From: UBA12474 sp964549625
Lineage (GTDB): Bacteria; Babelota; Babeliae; Babelales; Babelaceae
Direction: 5' to 3'
DNA length: 64,000 bases
Assembly: GCA_964549625.1 (NCBI GenBank)
Contig: CAZJVA010000001.1
Location: 263,316-327,315, forward strand
The notes beneath the pieces were generated by a model, which worked only from the letters and a program-made list of their open reading frames with translations, had not been told where the DNA came from and ran no database searches. A program made the translations under genes and the position numbers. Below, one piece after another: positions 7,960 to 15,648 of the stretch; position 1 is the stretch's first letter; every line of letters starts with the position of its first letter.

Positions 7960-9704
7960 TAATGCGCCCTATGAACGTTGTTCGCGGTATGCGTTTTGTT
8001 TGGCGTATGCTTTTTAACGAGCGCGAAGAATTATTATTTGCTCAATCGGCATCTTTTTCGTTGTCCTATCCAGTTATGCAAGTATTAGCGAGTCGTGGTA
8101 TGTCTACCACGACCGCTATCGAAGAGTTTCTTTTTACGCCAGCTAAGCCTCATTTGCATCCTTTCGAAATGCTCAAAGGAATGGATGTTGCTGTAGCGCG
8201 TATTGAAGAAGCAATAGAGAAGAAAGAGCGTATCTTAATTGTTGGCGACTATGATGTCGATGGTATTACGGCGACGTCTATTGTGCTTGATGGTTTGATT
8301 GGGCTTGGCGCGCAGGTTAATTTTTTTATACCTAATCGCTTTGTTGATGGTTATGGGATTAATAAAAAGATTGTTGAACGGGCTCACGCTAGTGGGTATC
8401 GCGTTGTTGTAACGGTCGATAATGGTATTACTGCTTTGGATGCTGCTCGTCGGGCGCGGGAGCTTGGTGTTGATCTAATTATTACTGACCATCATACGCC
8501 ACATAATGTTTTACCTGATGCGTATGCGCTTGTTAATCCCAAGCAGCCGGGTTGCTTGTATCAATGTAAGGAGTTAGCGGGTGCTGGAGTTGCCTATAAG
8601 TTGGTTGCTGCGCTATACGCAAAACATGAGGGGGCAGTTCCTGAGCGAATTTACGAACTCCTTCTTTTAGGAACGATTGCGGATGTTGTACCTCTGGTCG
8701 GAGAGAATCGTGCGTTGGTTAGATTTGGTCTCTCTAAAATTCGAGAGCAAGAGAGCTTGGCTCTTTCTACGTTGCGAGCGAACGTGCGGTTGGAGCGACA
8801 GTTAACTTCCCAAGATATAGGTTTTTCTTTGGCGCCTCAGCTTAATGCACTTGGTCGTCTTGAGGATCCTCGAGACGGTGTCTTATTTTTACTTGGTTCT
8901 GATGCAGACGAAGTTGCGCGTATTGGGCGTAGGCTCCATGAGCTTAATCAGTTGCGCAAAGAAAAAGAACGGCAAGTATTTGATGAGGTGCAGGCTGCTA
9001 TCGCCGCAGGTGATATTGCGCTTGATCGAGATTTAGCTTTGGTTGCCGTTGGGGAGCGTTGGCCAGCAGGTGTTATTGGTCTTACAGCTGGTCGTCTTAG
9101 TCAGCTATATGGGCGACCTGTTTTTTTGTTTCACCGGGCAGGAGAACTATGCAAAGGGTCTTGTCGCTCGGCACAGGGCATTGATGTTTTTAAGTTGCTT
9201 GAGGCGGTTGCGCATACGGGGGTGCAATTTGGCGGTCATAGTGCAGCGGCTGGACTTTCGGTGCCGGTTGAAAGGCTGCGCGATTTTACCGAAGCGATTC
9301 AGGCTCGTCTTAAGGAGATGATTTCATTAGAAGATCTAGTTCCTGCCATTTCATGTGATGCCGAGTTGTCTCTCGATGAGGTGCATAGCAAATTAATTAA
9401 AGATTTATCTCTTCTTGAGCCCTTTGGCGCGGCCAATGATCGCCCGCTTTTTTACTTGCCTCGTGTTCAGGTTGTTGGGGAACCGCAGCTTTTGAAAGGG
9501 GAGCATGTAAAATGCATGGTGACAGATCGAGGGGTGGTGAAGCCGCTGATATTTTTTAATAGGCCAGAATTGTATGAGTGGCTAGCGCGGCATACGGGTG
9601 CTTTGGTTGATGTTGCTGCGTATGTTCAAGAAAATGAATTTCGTGGTCGTAGGTCTATTGATTTACAAGGGGTCGATATTCGTTTGCGAGAGGAGTTGCT
9701 GTGA
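7956..9704 (+). CDS. recJ: Single-stranded-DNA exonuclease RecJ
   Basis: 5'-3' ssDNA exonuclease of recombination and mismatch repair. The DHH phosphoesterase motifs are in order: GDYDVDGITA (about 97-106), TVDNG (about 153), TDHH (177-180), then the DHHA1 glycine motif GGHSAAAG near 425 and a C-terminal OB-like part. 582 residues is normal. The start is GTG at 7956 (overlapping the lysS stop) or ATG at 7962, and it is followed by cmk with another 4-nt overlap. Confidence 0.93.
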   Translation: MIMRPMNVVRGMRFVWRMLFNEREELLFAQSASFSLSYPVMQVLASRGMSTTTAIEEFLFTPAKPHLHPFEMLKGMDVAVARIEEAIEKKERILIVGDYDVDGITATSIVLDGLIGLGAQVNFFIPNRFVDGYGINKKIVERAHASGYRVVVTVDNGITALDAARRARELGVDLIITDHHTPHNVLPDAYALVNPKQPGCLYQCKELAGAGVAYKLVAALYAKHEGAVPERIYELLLLGTIADVVPLVGENRALVRFGLSKIREQESLALSTLRANVRLERQLTSQDIGFSLAPQLNALGRLEDPRDGVLFLLGSDADEVARIGRRLHELNQLRKEKERQVFDEVQAAIAAGDIALDRDLALVAVGERWPAGVIGLTAGRLSQLYGRPVFLFHRAGELCKGSCRSAQGIDVFKLLEAVAHTGVQFGGHSAAAGLSVPVERLRDFTEAIQARLKEMISLEDLVPAISCDAELSLDEVHSKLIKDLSLLEPFGAANDRPLFYLPRVQVVGEPQLLKGEHVKCMVTDRGVVKPLIFFNRPELYEWLARHTGALVDVAAYVQENEFRGRRSIDLQGVDIRLREELL

Positions 9705-10405
9705 TAATTACTATTGATGGTCCTGTTGCTAGTGGTAAGTCTACTGTAGCGGAAAAAATGGCTGTACAGTTTGGATTTTTTTATTTGTATACAGGATTGT
9801 TATATCGTGCGCTTGCTTATGCACTTGTTACTTCTTTTTCCTATACGAAAGAAACATTGCAAGAGCCTGCGCAGAAAGATATTGATTCTTTGTTGGCCGA
9901 GGGGCGTATTGTATACCGCTATGATTCCGGCGGACCGCATATTTTTTTTGATGGGGCCGAAATTACTGGTCTTCTTAAGTCTGAATTTGTGGATGGCATT
10001 AGCTCTATTAGTAGTGCAAATCCTCGTGTTAGAGAGGGCGTTTTTGTCTTGCAACAGTCAATTGCGATGCAAAATGATATTGTTGCTGATGGGCGTGATA
10101 CCGGTACGGTTGTTTTTCCTGATGCTGAAGTTAAGTTTTTTTTGACCGCATCATTAGAAGAGCGCGCTCGGCGTTGGCGTATTGGTCAGGAACAGCAAGG
10201 AAACTTGTTGGATGAGCGCGAAGCTTTGGCGGCGGTGTCGTTACGTGACGAGCGCGATACCAATCGTGTGGTATCACCATTAAAAATAGCTTCAGATGCA
10301 ATACTTGTTGATAATACTGGGTGGTCCATCGACGAGACTATTGCGCATATGCAGAATGTTGTTCTTGAATATCTTAATAAAGGAACAGAACGCCGAGTGC
10401 AATAA
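9701..10405 (+). CDS. cmk: Cytidylate kinase
   Basis: Phosphorylates CMP/dCMP with ATP. The GTG start overlaps the recJ stop (GTGA). The P-loop GPVASGKST is at about 7-15, and the CMP-binding part with DGRDTGTVVFPDAE near 130 is conserved; 234 residues is standard. Its 3' end overlaps the convergent c-subunit gene by 32 bp. With three nucleotide carriers in the window, keeping a nucleoside monophosphate kinase implies that part of pyrimidine handling is still internal. Confidence 0.93.
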   Translation: MIITIDGPVASGKSTVAEKMAVQFGFFYLYTGLLYRALAYALVTSFSYTKETLQEPAQKDIDSLLAEGRIVYRYDSGGPHIFFDGAEITGLLKSEFVDGISSISSANPRVREGVFVLQQSIAMQNDIVADGRDTGTVVFPDAEVKFFLTASLEERARRWRIGQEQQGNLLDEREALAAVSLRDERDTNRVVSPLKIASDAILVDNTGWSIDETIAHMQNVVLEYLNKGTERRVQ

Positions 10406-11315
10406 GTGTCGCATAGATTACATTGGTATCAACAAATGTTTGACCAAGTAGACTTGTTCTTGAAAGCATGGTTGCCATATGCTCGTTTTGAGCTATTTGC
10501 TTGCATGCAATACGTGCAATCCAGCCAGAGCCAATACCTGCTAGACATGTAGAAAGTGCTATTATCGCGGCTGTTGCTATAGATTTTGACATCCACGGAT
10601 CAAAAGGAAGGAATGCAATCAAAAGACTTGCAACCAGGGCAAATAAGAATGGGGTCTCGATAACTGCCTGACTGATAAAAATAAATGAGAGTATTCGTTC
10701 GTATAAATTTTTTACGAGGCCTATTGAGTAACATGCTTGTGACCCAAGTAGCAAGATGCCAATGCTAGGTCCAATTGAACCAAATCCAACTAAGCAGCCG
10801 CTGCTTAACAGCCGAACACCCGACGAGATGGTCATTTCGGGGTAAATGTAGGCGCGCATCAGCAAAGCGGAGACAAAACCAAAAATAACAGGTGTTTGAG
10901 GGACGGTTAGTACGAGTAATAGAAGCGTTGTTAGTTTTGAGTATATATTGGGAAGGCGTCCGAGTGATCTGATTGCGTTTTGTATGGCAAAGTTGGACAT
11001 AAATCCGACAGTGGTTGCAGGAATTGCCATAGCAAAAGCCATTCCAAGATAGCTAAGTCCGTTAGCAATAGAATAGCAGGGACTAAGCATGATAAAGATA
11101 GCAGTTAAGAGCGAAAAGATGGCGCTTGTTTCTGTTATTGCCAGGGTTAAAATCATAGTTTTTCGTATGCTACTTAGAGCGCCAGGTTGCTGATTAATGG
11201 TGTCGATTGATGCACGCGCCGAGAGGCTTTGGGAAACGCTTACAGCTGTAAGCGGCGCAAGAAGGGTTATTCCTATTGCAGTTGTGTGTAAAATGGGCGC
11301 TAATTCAATCTGCAT
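10374..11315 (-). CDS. ATP synthase c subunit, fused four-hairpin proteolipid
   Basis: A 313-residue membrane protein made of four c-type helical hairpins of about 78 residues each. The helix-2 ion-site positions are E62 (ITETSAIF), Q140 (VPQTPVIF), E220 (VIETPFLF) and D296 (FVDTNVIY), spaced 78, 80 and 76 residues apart. Each lies 18 residues after the loop position equal to Pro in the RQP loop (QQP at 42-44, LP at 121-122). Hairpin 1 also has Gln29, 15 residues before P44, and Thr63, matching the sodium-site pattern; hairpin 3 keeps GPSIG in helix 1. An ordinary F-type c subunit is one hairpin of 70-90 residues. It follows atpB by 26 nt, so it belongs to the Fo cluster. One of four sites has lost its carboxylate. 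Confidence 0.85.
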   Translation of the reverse strand: MQIELAPILHTTAIGITLLAPLTAVSVSQSLSARASIDTINQQPGALSSIRKTMILTLAITETSAIFSLLTAIFIMLSPCYSIANGLSYLGMAFAMAIPATTVGFMSNFAIQNAIRSLGRLPNIYSKLTTLLLLVLTVPQTPVIFGFVSALLMRAYIYPEMTISSGVRLLSSGCLVGFGSIGPSIGILLLGSQACYSIGLVKNLYERILSFIFISQAVIETPFLFALVASLLIAFLPFDPWMSKSIATAAIIALSTCLAGIGSGWIARIACKQIAQNEHMATMLSRTSLLGQTFVDTNVIYATLIALGVLFLY

Positions 11316-11341
11316 ACAAGCTTCCTTAGATATATATTATG

Positions 11342-12163
11342 CTAGGAGTGTGATTCATGGGTTTGTGTTGCAAGCGATAAGTAGGTTGTTGCTAAAATAG
11401 TGAACACGAAGGCTTGAATAAATGCTTCGAATAGACCAAAGAAAAACATGACGATAAGATTTAAACCGGTCATAACAAGTAGTGTGTGGATGATAATCGA
11501 TCCACTGGCGGCTTGCTTAAGGAGTCCGACAATAATAGCACCACCAAAGATATTACCAAAAAGACGGAGCGCAAGAGAGATAAGATTTGCCCCTTTACTC
11601 ATAAGTTCAAGTGGTAGTCCCAGGGTACCTATGATAATGTTAGCGATACCCTTAATTACGGCTAATGGTAATTGCTGGATTAGTGGTTTGTGCTTATTAA
11701 TTAGGGTAAATGGCATTTTAAAATATTCTTGAACAAATGCAATAACGCCATGTGCCTTTAACCCTTCAAACTGTGCAAAAAATATAGCGATAATGGCAAA
11801 AGCGAAGGTGGTATTGGGATCTTTGGTGGGCTCTTCAAGGAGTGGAAGAAGGGGCAGTGCGTTGCAGGTAAAGATGAAAATAAATAGAGCGCTAATAAAA
11901 AAGAAATAGTATGGACGTACGGTACCCATTGATTGTTGAATAAGTGAGTATAGGCTGCGAATTCCCTTGAGTACAATATATCCAGGCAGTTGCCATGGAT
12001 CTTGAATGGCTACGCGCCCTAAGATAGCAATGACCAAGATGATAAGAAGCGCAATCCACGTATTGGTTAATATTTCTAAGTCGAGGTCAAAGAAATTGTT
12101 CTCAATACCCCAGTAAGAGAGTGGATTCCACGTGTGTGTGTGAAATAACGCGTGTTCTTCCAC
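11342..12163 (-). CDS. atpB: F-type ATP synthase subunit a
   Basis: Stator channel subunit of Fo, 273 residues with five to six membrane segments. The essential arginine is R200 in SLALRLFGNIFGG, and the DPNTTFAFA loop is typical. It sits between the AtpI-like gene (9 nt upstream) and the fused c subunit (26 nt downstream), all on the minus strand. No b, delta, alpha, gamma, beta or epsilon gene follows: the next gene is convergent cmk. The soluble F1 and stalk genes must be elsewhere. Confidence 0.95.
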   Translation of the reverse strand: MEEHALFHTHTWNPLSYWGIENNFFDLDLEILTNTWIALLIILVIAILGRVAIQDPWQLPGYIVLKGIRSLYSLIQQSMGTVRPYYFFFISALFIFIFTCNALPLLPLLEEPTKDPNTTFAFAIIAIFFAQFEGLKAHGVIAFVQEYFKMPFTLINKHKPLIQQLPLAVIKGIANIIIGTLGLPLELMSKGANLISLALRLFGNIFGGAIIVGLLKQAASGSIIIHTLLVMTGLNLIVMFFFGLFEAFIQAFVFTILATTYLSLATQTHESHS

Positions 12164-12172
12164 GACAATCCT

Positions 12173-12445
12173 TTAGCGTTTTTGGGACCAGGCGTATGCA
12201 ACTACACACCCAAAGAGAATACATATTGCTATTGCAACGAGTATAGTACCAAAGATTGGTAAATTCAACTGAAAAAGGATTGAGAAAAAGGCTAGAAGTG
12301 CTCCATAGCGTATAATTCTTTTGAGCAGTAGAAGCGGTAAACTTGCAGACCTGATCAGGCAGTCATTTGCGTATTCAAGGTAGGAGAGGAGCAGAAAGAG
12401 ACTTCCAAAAAGGAGTGCGCTTGCTAATAAGACGTAGTGGTTCAT
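12173..12445 (-). CDS. AtpI-like small membrane protein
   Basis: About 90 residues from the ATG at 12445, with four hydrophobic stretches (about 5-22, 35-50, 55-68, 68-85). A longer reading starts with TTG inside the palindromic terminator and is unlikely. I infer an AtpI-type role (help in c-ring assembly) mainly from size, four-segment topology and position directly upstream of atpB; the sequence itself has no strong motif. No clear Shine-Dalgarno site is seen. Confidence 0.55.
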   Translation of the reverse strand: MNHYVLLASALLFGSLFLLLSYLEYANDCLIRSASLPLLLLKRIIRYGALLAFFSILFQLNLPIFGTILVAIAICILFGCVVAYAWSQKR

Positions 12446-12470
12446 ATGATGAAAAAATTTTTTCGTTGGA

Positions 12471-12512
12471 TAACCAAGGTGGAGAAATTTCAAAATTTCT
12501 CCACCTTGGTTA
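12471..12512 (-). terminator. Long perfect palindrome, terminator of the FolC-like gene
   Basis: Two 20-nt arms (12471-12490 and 12493-12512) are perfect inverted copies around 2 nt. On the minus strand this falls 20 nt after the FolC-like stop and a T6 run comes 13 nt later. It separates that gene from the Fo cluster. The T-run is displaced, so a processing or partial-readthrough element is also possible. Confidence 0.7.
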
Positions 12513-12531
12513 ATTTAACTTGTTGGTTTTA

Positions 12532-13959
12532 TTAGCCTAGTTTTTTTATATTGCGGTTTTGCCAATAGTTAGAAATTATACTTGCTGAACCAGTGATAAT
12601 AATGAGACCTGTTTTAGGATCTGCAGAAGCTTTAGCGGCTTCAAATGCAGTCGCAAATGATTTAAATGCCGTTGCTTTAACTTTTTTGTTAGCCAGTTCG
12701 TTGACCAGGGCACCCGTATCCCAGCTTGGGCCTTGTTGCCAAGGGCTTGTTGAAGACTCAAGTGGACACAAGTAAATTTGACCTGGAGTCTTTTTAAAGA
12801 AGTAGCGAATGGCGCGAATAAACTCATCGTTAGGAAAGTTCTTCGCCTCTGCACTCATGATAATTGTTAACCCTTGGATTGGGCGTTGATAGTGAAGAAG
12901 GCGCGCACCCAAAAGAAGGTTGTCTAGTGCATCCAAGTTGTCTGCGCTGTCCAAGAGGACTGACGGCGCTTCTTTATCAAGGAGTTGGAAGCGTGAAGGT
13001 AATTCGTTTATATTTTCTTTCCAGAATTGCTCAACAGTCTTCTTTGGGTTTAATTTTTCTTGTTGTTTTGCTTCTAGCGTTGGACGGCCACGTTTGCCTT
13101 TTTGTTTAACCAAAATGCTGTCGGTAACAACCGTTGTATTTTCTGTGCCCCAGTTATTCATATAGAGCATTGCTGCGCGTTCTGCCAAAGCAGCACAACG
13201 ACCGTGAATTTGTTCAAATGGATAGGTAAGTGGTGCAACTTTGCGAATAGGCATCTCCCAAACGCCGCCTTTTTCGAGGGTGATTTTTTCGATGTGTTGC
13301 AGATGTGTTTTGAGTTGATCGCCAGATATTACGTGCATTCCTGGCTTGATAATATCTTGTAACTCGTTGATCAGCTCTTCCTGCGCAGCTTCCGTACTTT
13401 CAATGTTTTCAGCTGTTACGCGGGTAACAATGACAACTTTAGTGTTGCATATTGTTGCTGGATCGTGGGAGCGTGAGGATTCATTCTCAATAACAAGAAC
13501 ATCGACATTTTGTGATTTAAAATATAGAAGCGCAATTGCCGTGAGTACGACATCGCTTGCGAGGGTTATCTTTTTTTCTGTGGCAATATCAAGAACTTTG
13601 TTGCCTAGGTCTGTAAACGAACGATTATTGATCTGTTCCCCGTTAAGGATGATGCGTTCGTTGTAAGTTAATGTGTGTGGACTAAATAGGGAGCCGACAA
13701 CTAAGCCTTCTGATTTAAGAAGACGGGTAGTAAAATGCGCGGTCAAACTTTTGCCGTTTGTTCCGCAAACCATAATTGCATCTTGACTGTTCTGAGCAAG
13801 CCCGAGCGCCACGTTGATTTTTTGAAGCTGTTCTTTCTTTGCTTCACTAGACATTGGGATGTTCCAGTGAGCGTCTAAATAAGAGACAATATCTTGATAA
13901 CTACGTTGCTTACCTGGCAATTGCGAAGCGTTTTCATTCTGTATACGCATCGATTTCAT
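12532..13959 (-). CDS. Divergent FolC/Mur-ligase-family protein
   Basis: A 475-residue ATP-dependent ligase of the Mur/FolC superfamily. The ATG at 13959 is chosen for AGGAG 9 nt upstream. The P-loop CGTNGKS (about 65-71), SPH near 94 followed by the ERIILNG motif, LPSRFQLL and LDSADNLDAL (compare LDGAHNP), and a C-terminal TGSASIISNYW all fit folylpolyglutamate/dihydrofolate synthase. The GLGGRLDATN motif of the family is replaced by an ESSRSHDPAT segment, and there is a basic insertion (KGKRGRP). Folate glutamylation is therefore not certain. It is monocistronic between the palindrome and a 211-nt upstream gap. Confidence 0.7.
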   Translation of the reverse strand: MKSMRIQNENASQLPGKQRSYQDIVSYLDAHWNIPMSSEAKKEQLQKINVALGLAQNSQDAIMVCGTNGKSLTAHFTTRLLKSEGLVVGSLFSPHTLTYNERIILNGEQINNRSFTDLGNKVLDIATEKKITLASDVVLTAIALLYFKSQNVDVLVIENESSRSHDPATICNTKVVIVTRVTAENIESTEAAQEELINELQDIIKPGMHVISGDQLKTHLQHIEKITLEKGGVWEMPIRKVAPLTYPFEQIHGRCAALAERAAMLYMNNWGTENTTVVTDSILVKQKGKRGRPTLEAKQQEKLNPKKTVEQFWKENINELPSRFQLLDKEAPSVLLDSADNLDALDNLLLGARLLHYQRPIQGLTIIMSAEAKNFPNDEFIRAIRYFFKKTPGQIYLCPLESSTSPWQQGPSWDTGALVNELANKKVKATAFKSFATAFEAAKASADPKTGLIIITGSASIISNYWQNRNIKKLG

Positions 13960-14170
13960 GATATTATTCTCCTTAAAACAAATGCCCAATACTTCTCTGA
14001 TGTACAAATATAAAAAATCAGAGAGTTTTGTTAAAATTCCATATACAAATTAAGATATATTTTTTTCCTTTTATGTCAAATAAAGTTTTGAAATCAAAGC
14101 CGAGCGGGAGAAAAAGGCGTATTGGTGAGGTGGAAAAGTGACTCTGGGACGGCGATTTGAGGTTTTTGCC
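13960..14170 (-). promoter_or_regulatory. Leader and possible promoter of the FolC-like gene
   Basis: On the minus strand a TTGACA (14074-14079) is followed after 17 nt by a weak ATCTTA. The transcript leader would contain an inverted repeat, TCTCTGA at 13994-14000 with TCAGAGA at 14018-14024. No coding sequence is apparent here. Confidence 0.35.
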
Positions 14171-14914
14171 TTAGAATACCCATATTACTACTGGGAAAAT
14201 ACTTAAGCTTGCAAGGGCAAGATATGCGCCCAGGGGTATACGTGGGTCTAATGTCGGTTTTATAAATTTTTGGATAAGGCCGTGAATGCTTCCGATTGTT
14301 GCAGCAAGGGTTAAGCTTGCCCATGCACCAAAAAAACCTCCGACTGATGCGATAAGGGCAAATAATTCGACGTCCCCCAATCCCAGAGCTTCTTGTCCTG
14401 CGTACCATCTGGCGAGTACACGCACAAACCATAAAATACTGTATGCGACAATGCTTGAGAGAAAACTCTCAAAAATATCGAGCGGTAAGAGTCCAAAATA
14501 GGAGGCGAGGTATACGCTTGGAATTGCAAATAGTGTTGTGATTCGAAAAATTGTCTTTTCTTCAAAATCGGTACGTATTGTGATGATAAAAAGGCTTGCA
14601 AGGAGTAATGAGGGGACTAAAAAAGGTGTGGGAATAAAGAGGTAATAGTACACAAATATTAATGCAGTGGTGAGTTCGATAAAGGGATACAAAAGAGAGA
14701 TTTTTTGTTGGCAATATCGGCACTTGCCACCTAGGAGAGCAAAAGATATAAGCGGAATGAGATCATACCACGCGAGCGTATGATGACAAGTTGGGCAGTA
14801 GGAGCGTTGAGGAAAAAAGGGCGTTTCATCGTGTAGGAGGCGATACGCCACTACGTTAAGAAAAGAACCCCAAAGCAGGCCGGCGATAGCAAAAAATAAA
14901 ATAGGCTCAATCAT
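14171..14914 (-). CDS. Prepilin peptidase (type IV, A24 family)
   Basis: Inner-membrane aspartic protease that cuts and methylates type IV prepilin-like leader peptides. The N-terminal GSFLNVVAYRL, the zinc-type CPTC and CRYC pairs (about residues 40-70) and the two catalytic aspartates (TDFEEKTI and GLGDVELFAL) are present, so both activities look intact. The ATG at 14914 overlaps the rbfA stop and gives a canonical N-terminus; ATGs at 14929 and 14935 are possible. No pilin or secretion ATPase gene is in the window, but its presence predicts type IV pilin or type II secretion genes elsewhere. Confidence 0.88.
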   Translation of the reverse strand: MIEPILFFAIAGLLWGSFLNVVAYRLLHDETPFFPQRSYCPTCHHTLAWYDLIPLISFALLGGKCRYCQQKISLLYPFIELTTALIFVYYYLFIPTPFLVPSLLLASLFIITIRTDFEEKTIFRITTLFAIPSVYLASYFGLLPLDIFESFLSSIVAYSILWFVRVLARWYAGQEALGLGDVELFALIASVGGFFGAWASLTLAATIGSIHGLIQKFIKPTLDPRIPLGAYLALASLSIFPVVIWVF

Positions 14915-15293
14915 CCTGACTGTTGTCATGCTCATGTGCTACATGGTCGATGAGTGCTTCGAGAGCTAACTGTTTTTTGAGATTAGTATCGTATTTAAAA
15001 ACAATTTCAGGAACGTAGCGCCCTTGCAGTTCTTGACCAATTGCTTTACGCAAAGAAGGCTTGTAAAGAATTACATGTCCAAGTTTTTCTCTGAAAAAAG
15101 CTTCGCCATGCGAGGAATAAAACAGCACATAACAGACGCTCTTTGACTGATTAAGTTCAACGCGCGTGACCTGTAGATCTTGAAGCTCGGGGTCATCACA
15201 TGCTTGCTGCGTGAGAAGCCCGGCTACAATTTTTTGTAACTGTGCTTCCCGACGCGCGCGTTTTATGCGATGCAAAGGTGTTTCTAATTTCAT
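14907..15293 (-). CDS. rbfA: Ribosome-binding factor A
   Basis: 128 residues. RbfA binds the 30S subunit and aids 16S 5'-end processing. The RRxAQLQKIVAGLL start, the central RVELNQSKSVCYVLF strand and the VPEIVFKYD end match the KH-like fold of the family. It lies between rpsU (9 nt upstream) and the prepilin peptidase (overlapping start), so the minus-strand order is rpsU-rbfA-pilD. Confidence 0.8.
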   Translation of the reverse strand: MKLETPLHRIKRARREAQLQKIVAGLLTQQACDDPELQDLQVTRVELNQSKSVCYVLFYSSHGEAFFREKLGHVILYKPSLRKAIGQELQGRYVPEIVFKYDTNLKKQLALEALIDHVAHEHDNSQDD

Positions 15294-15302
15294 ATTACTG
15301 AT

Positions 15303-15527
15303 TTAGATAAGATTGCAGGCTGCCATACGCATCCAGTTTTGTTTAACTGCGCGCATGTGACGCTTGCGACGTTTTTGTGATTCAGCTTCGAAGTAGCTTA
15401 TGCGCTTCATGTCGCGAATAACGCCTTCGCGTTCTAATTTTTTCTTCAATTGACGGAGGTAACGTTCGATATTTTGATCGTTTACAGTTACAACGATGTT
15501 TGCTTTTTTACTCATGTAAGTAGCCAC
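15303..15527 (-). CDS. rpsU: 30S ribosomal protein S21
   Basis: Small basic bS21 protein needed for initiation on the 30S subunit. The pattern ERYLRQLKKKLEREGVIRDMKRISYFE followed by a KRRKRH stretch is typical. The start is either GTG at 15527 (AAAGGA only a few nt upstream) or ATG at 15515 (the same site about 14 nt upstream); neither spacing is ideal. The product is 70-74 residues. Confidence 0.85.
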   Translation of the reverse strand: MATYMSKKANIVVTVNDQNIERYLRQLKKKLEREGVIRDMKRISYFEAESQKRRKRHMRAVKQNWMRMAACNLI

Positions 15528-15648
15528 AGTCCTTTGATAGGGGAAAACATTTTATCAATACAACCACAATTGTACTTTGTTATGCCTTTTCTGTCTAGAC
15601 ACGTTGAACTAGTTTTGGAAGCTCAATCTGTCTTTTGTTTTTATTCTA

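Noticed and set aside
12446..12493. TTG start for the AtpI-like gene
   Set aside because: It lies within the 20-bp palindrome; the ATG at 12445 is more likely.
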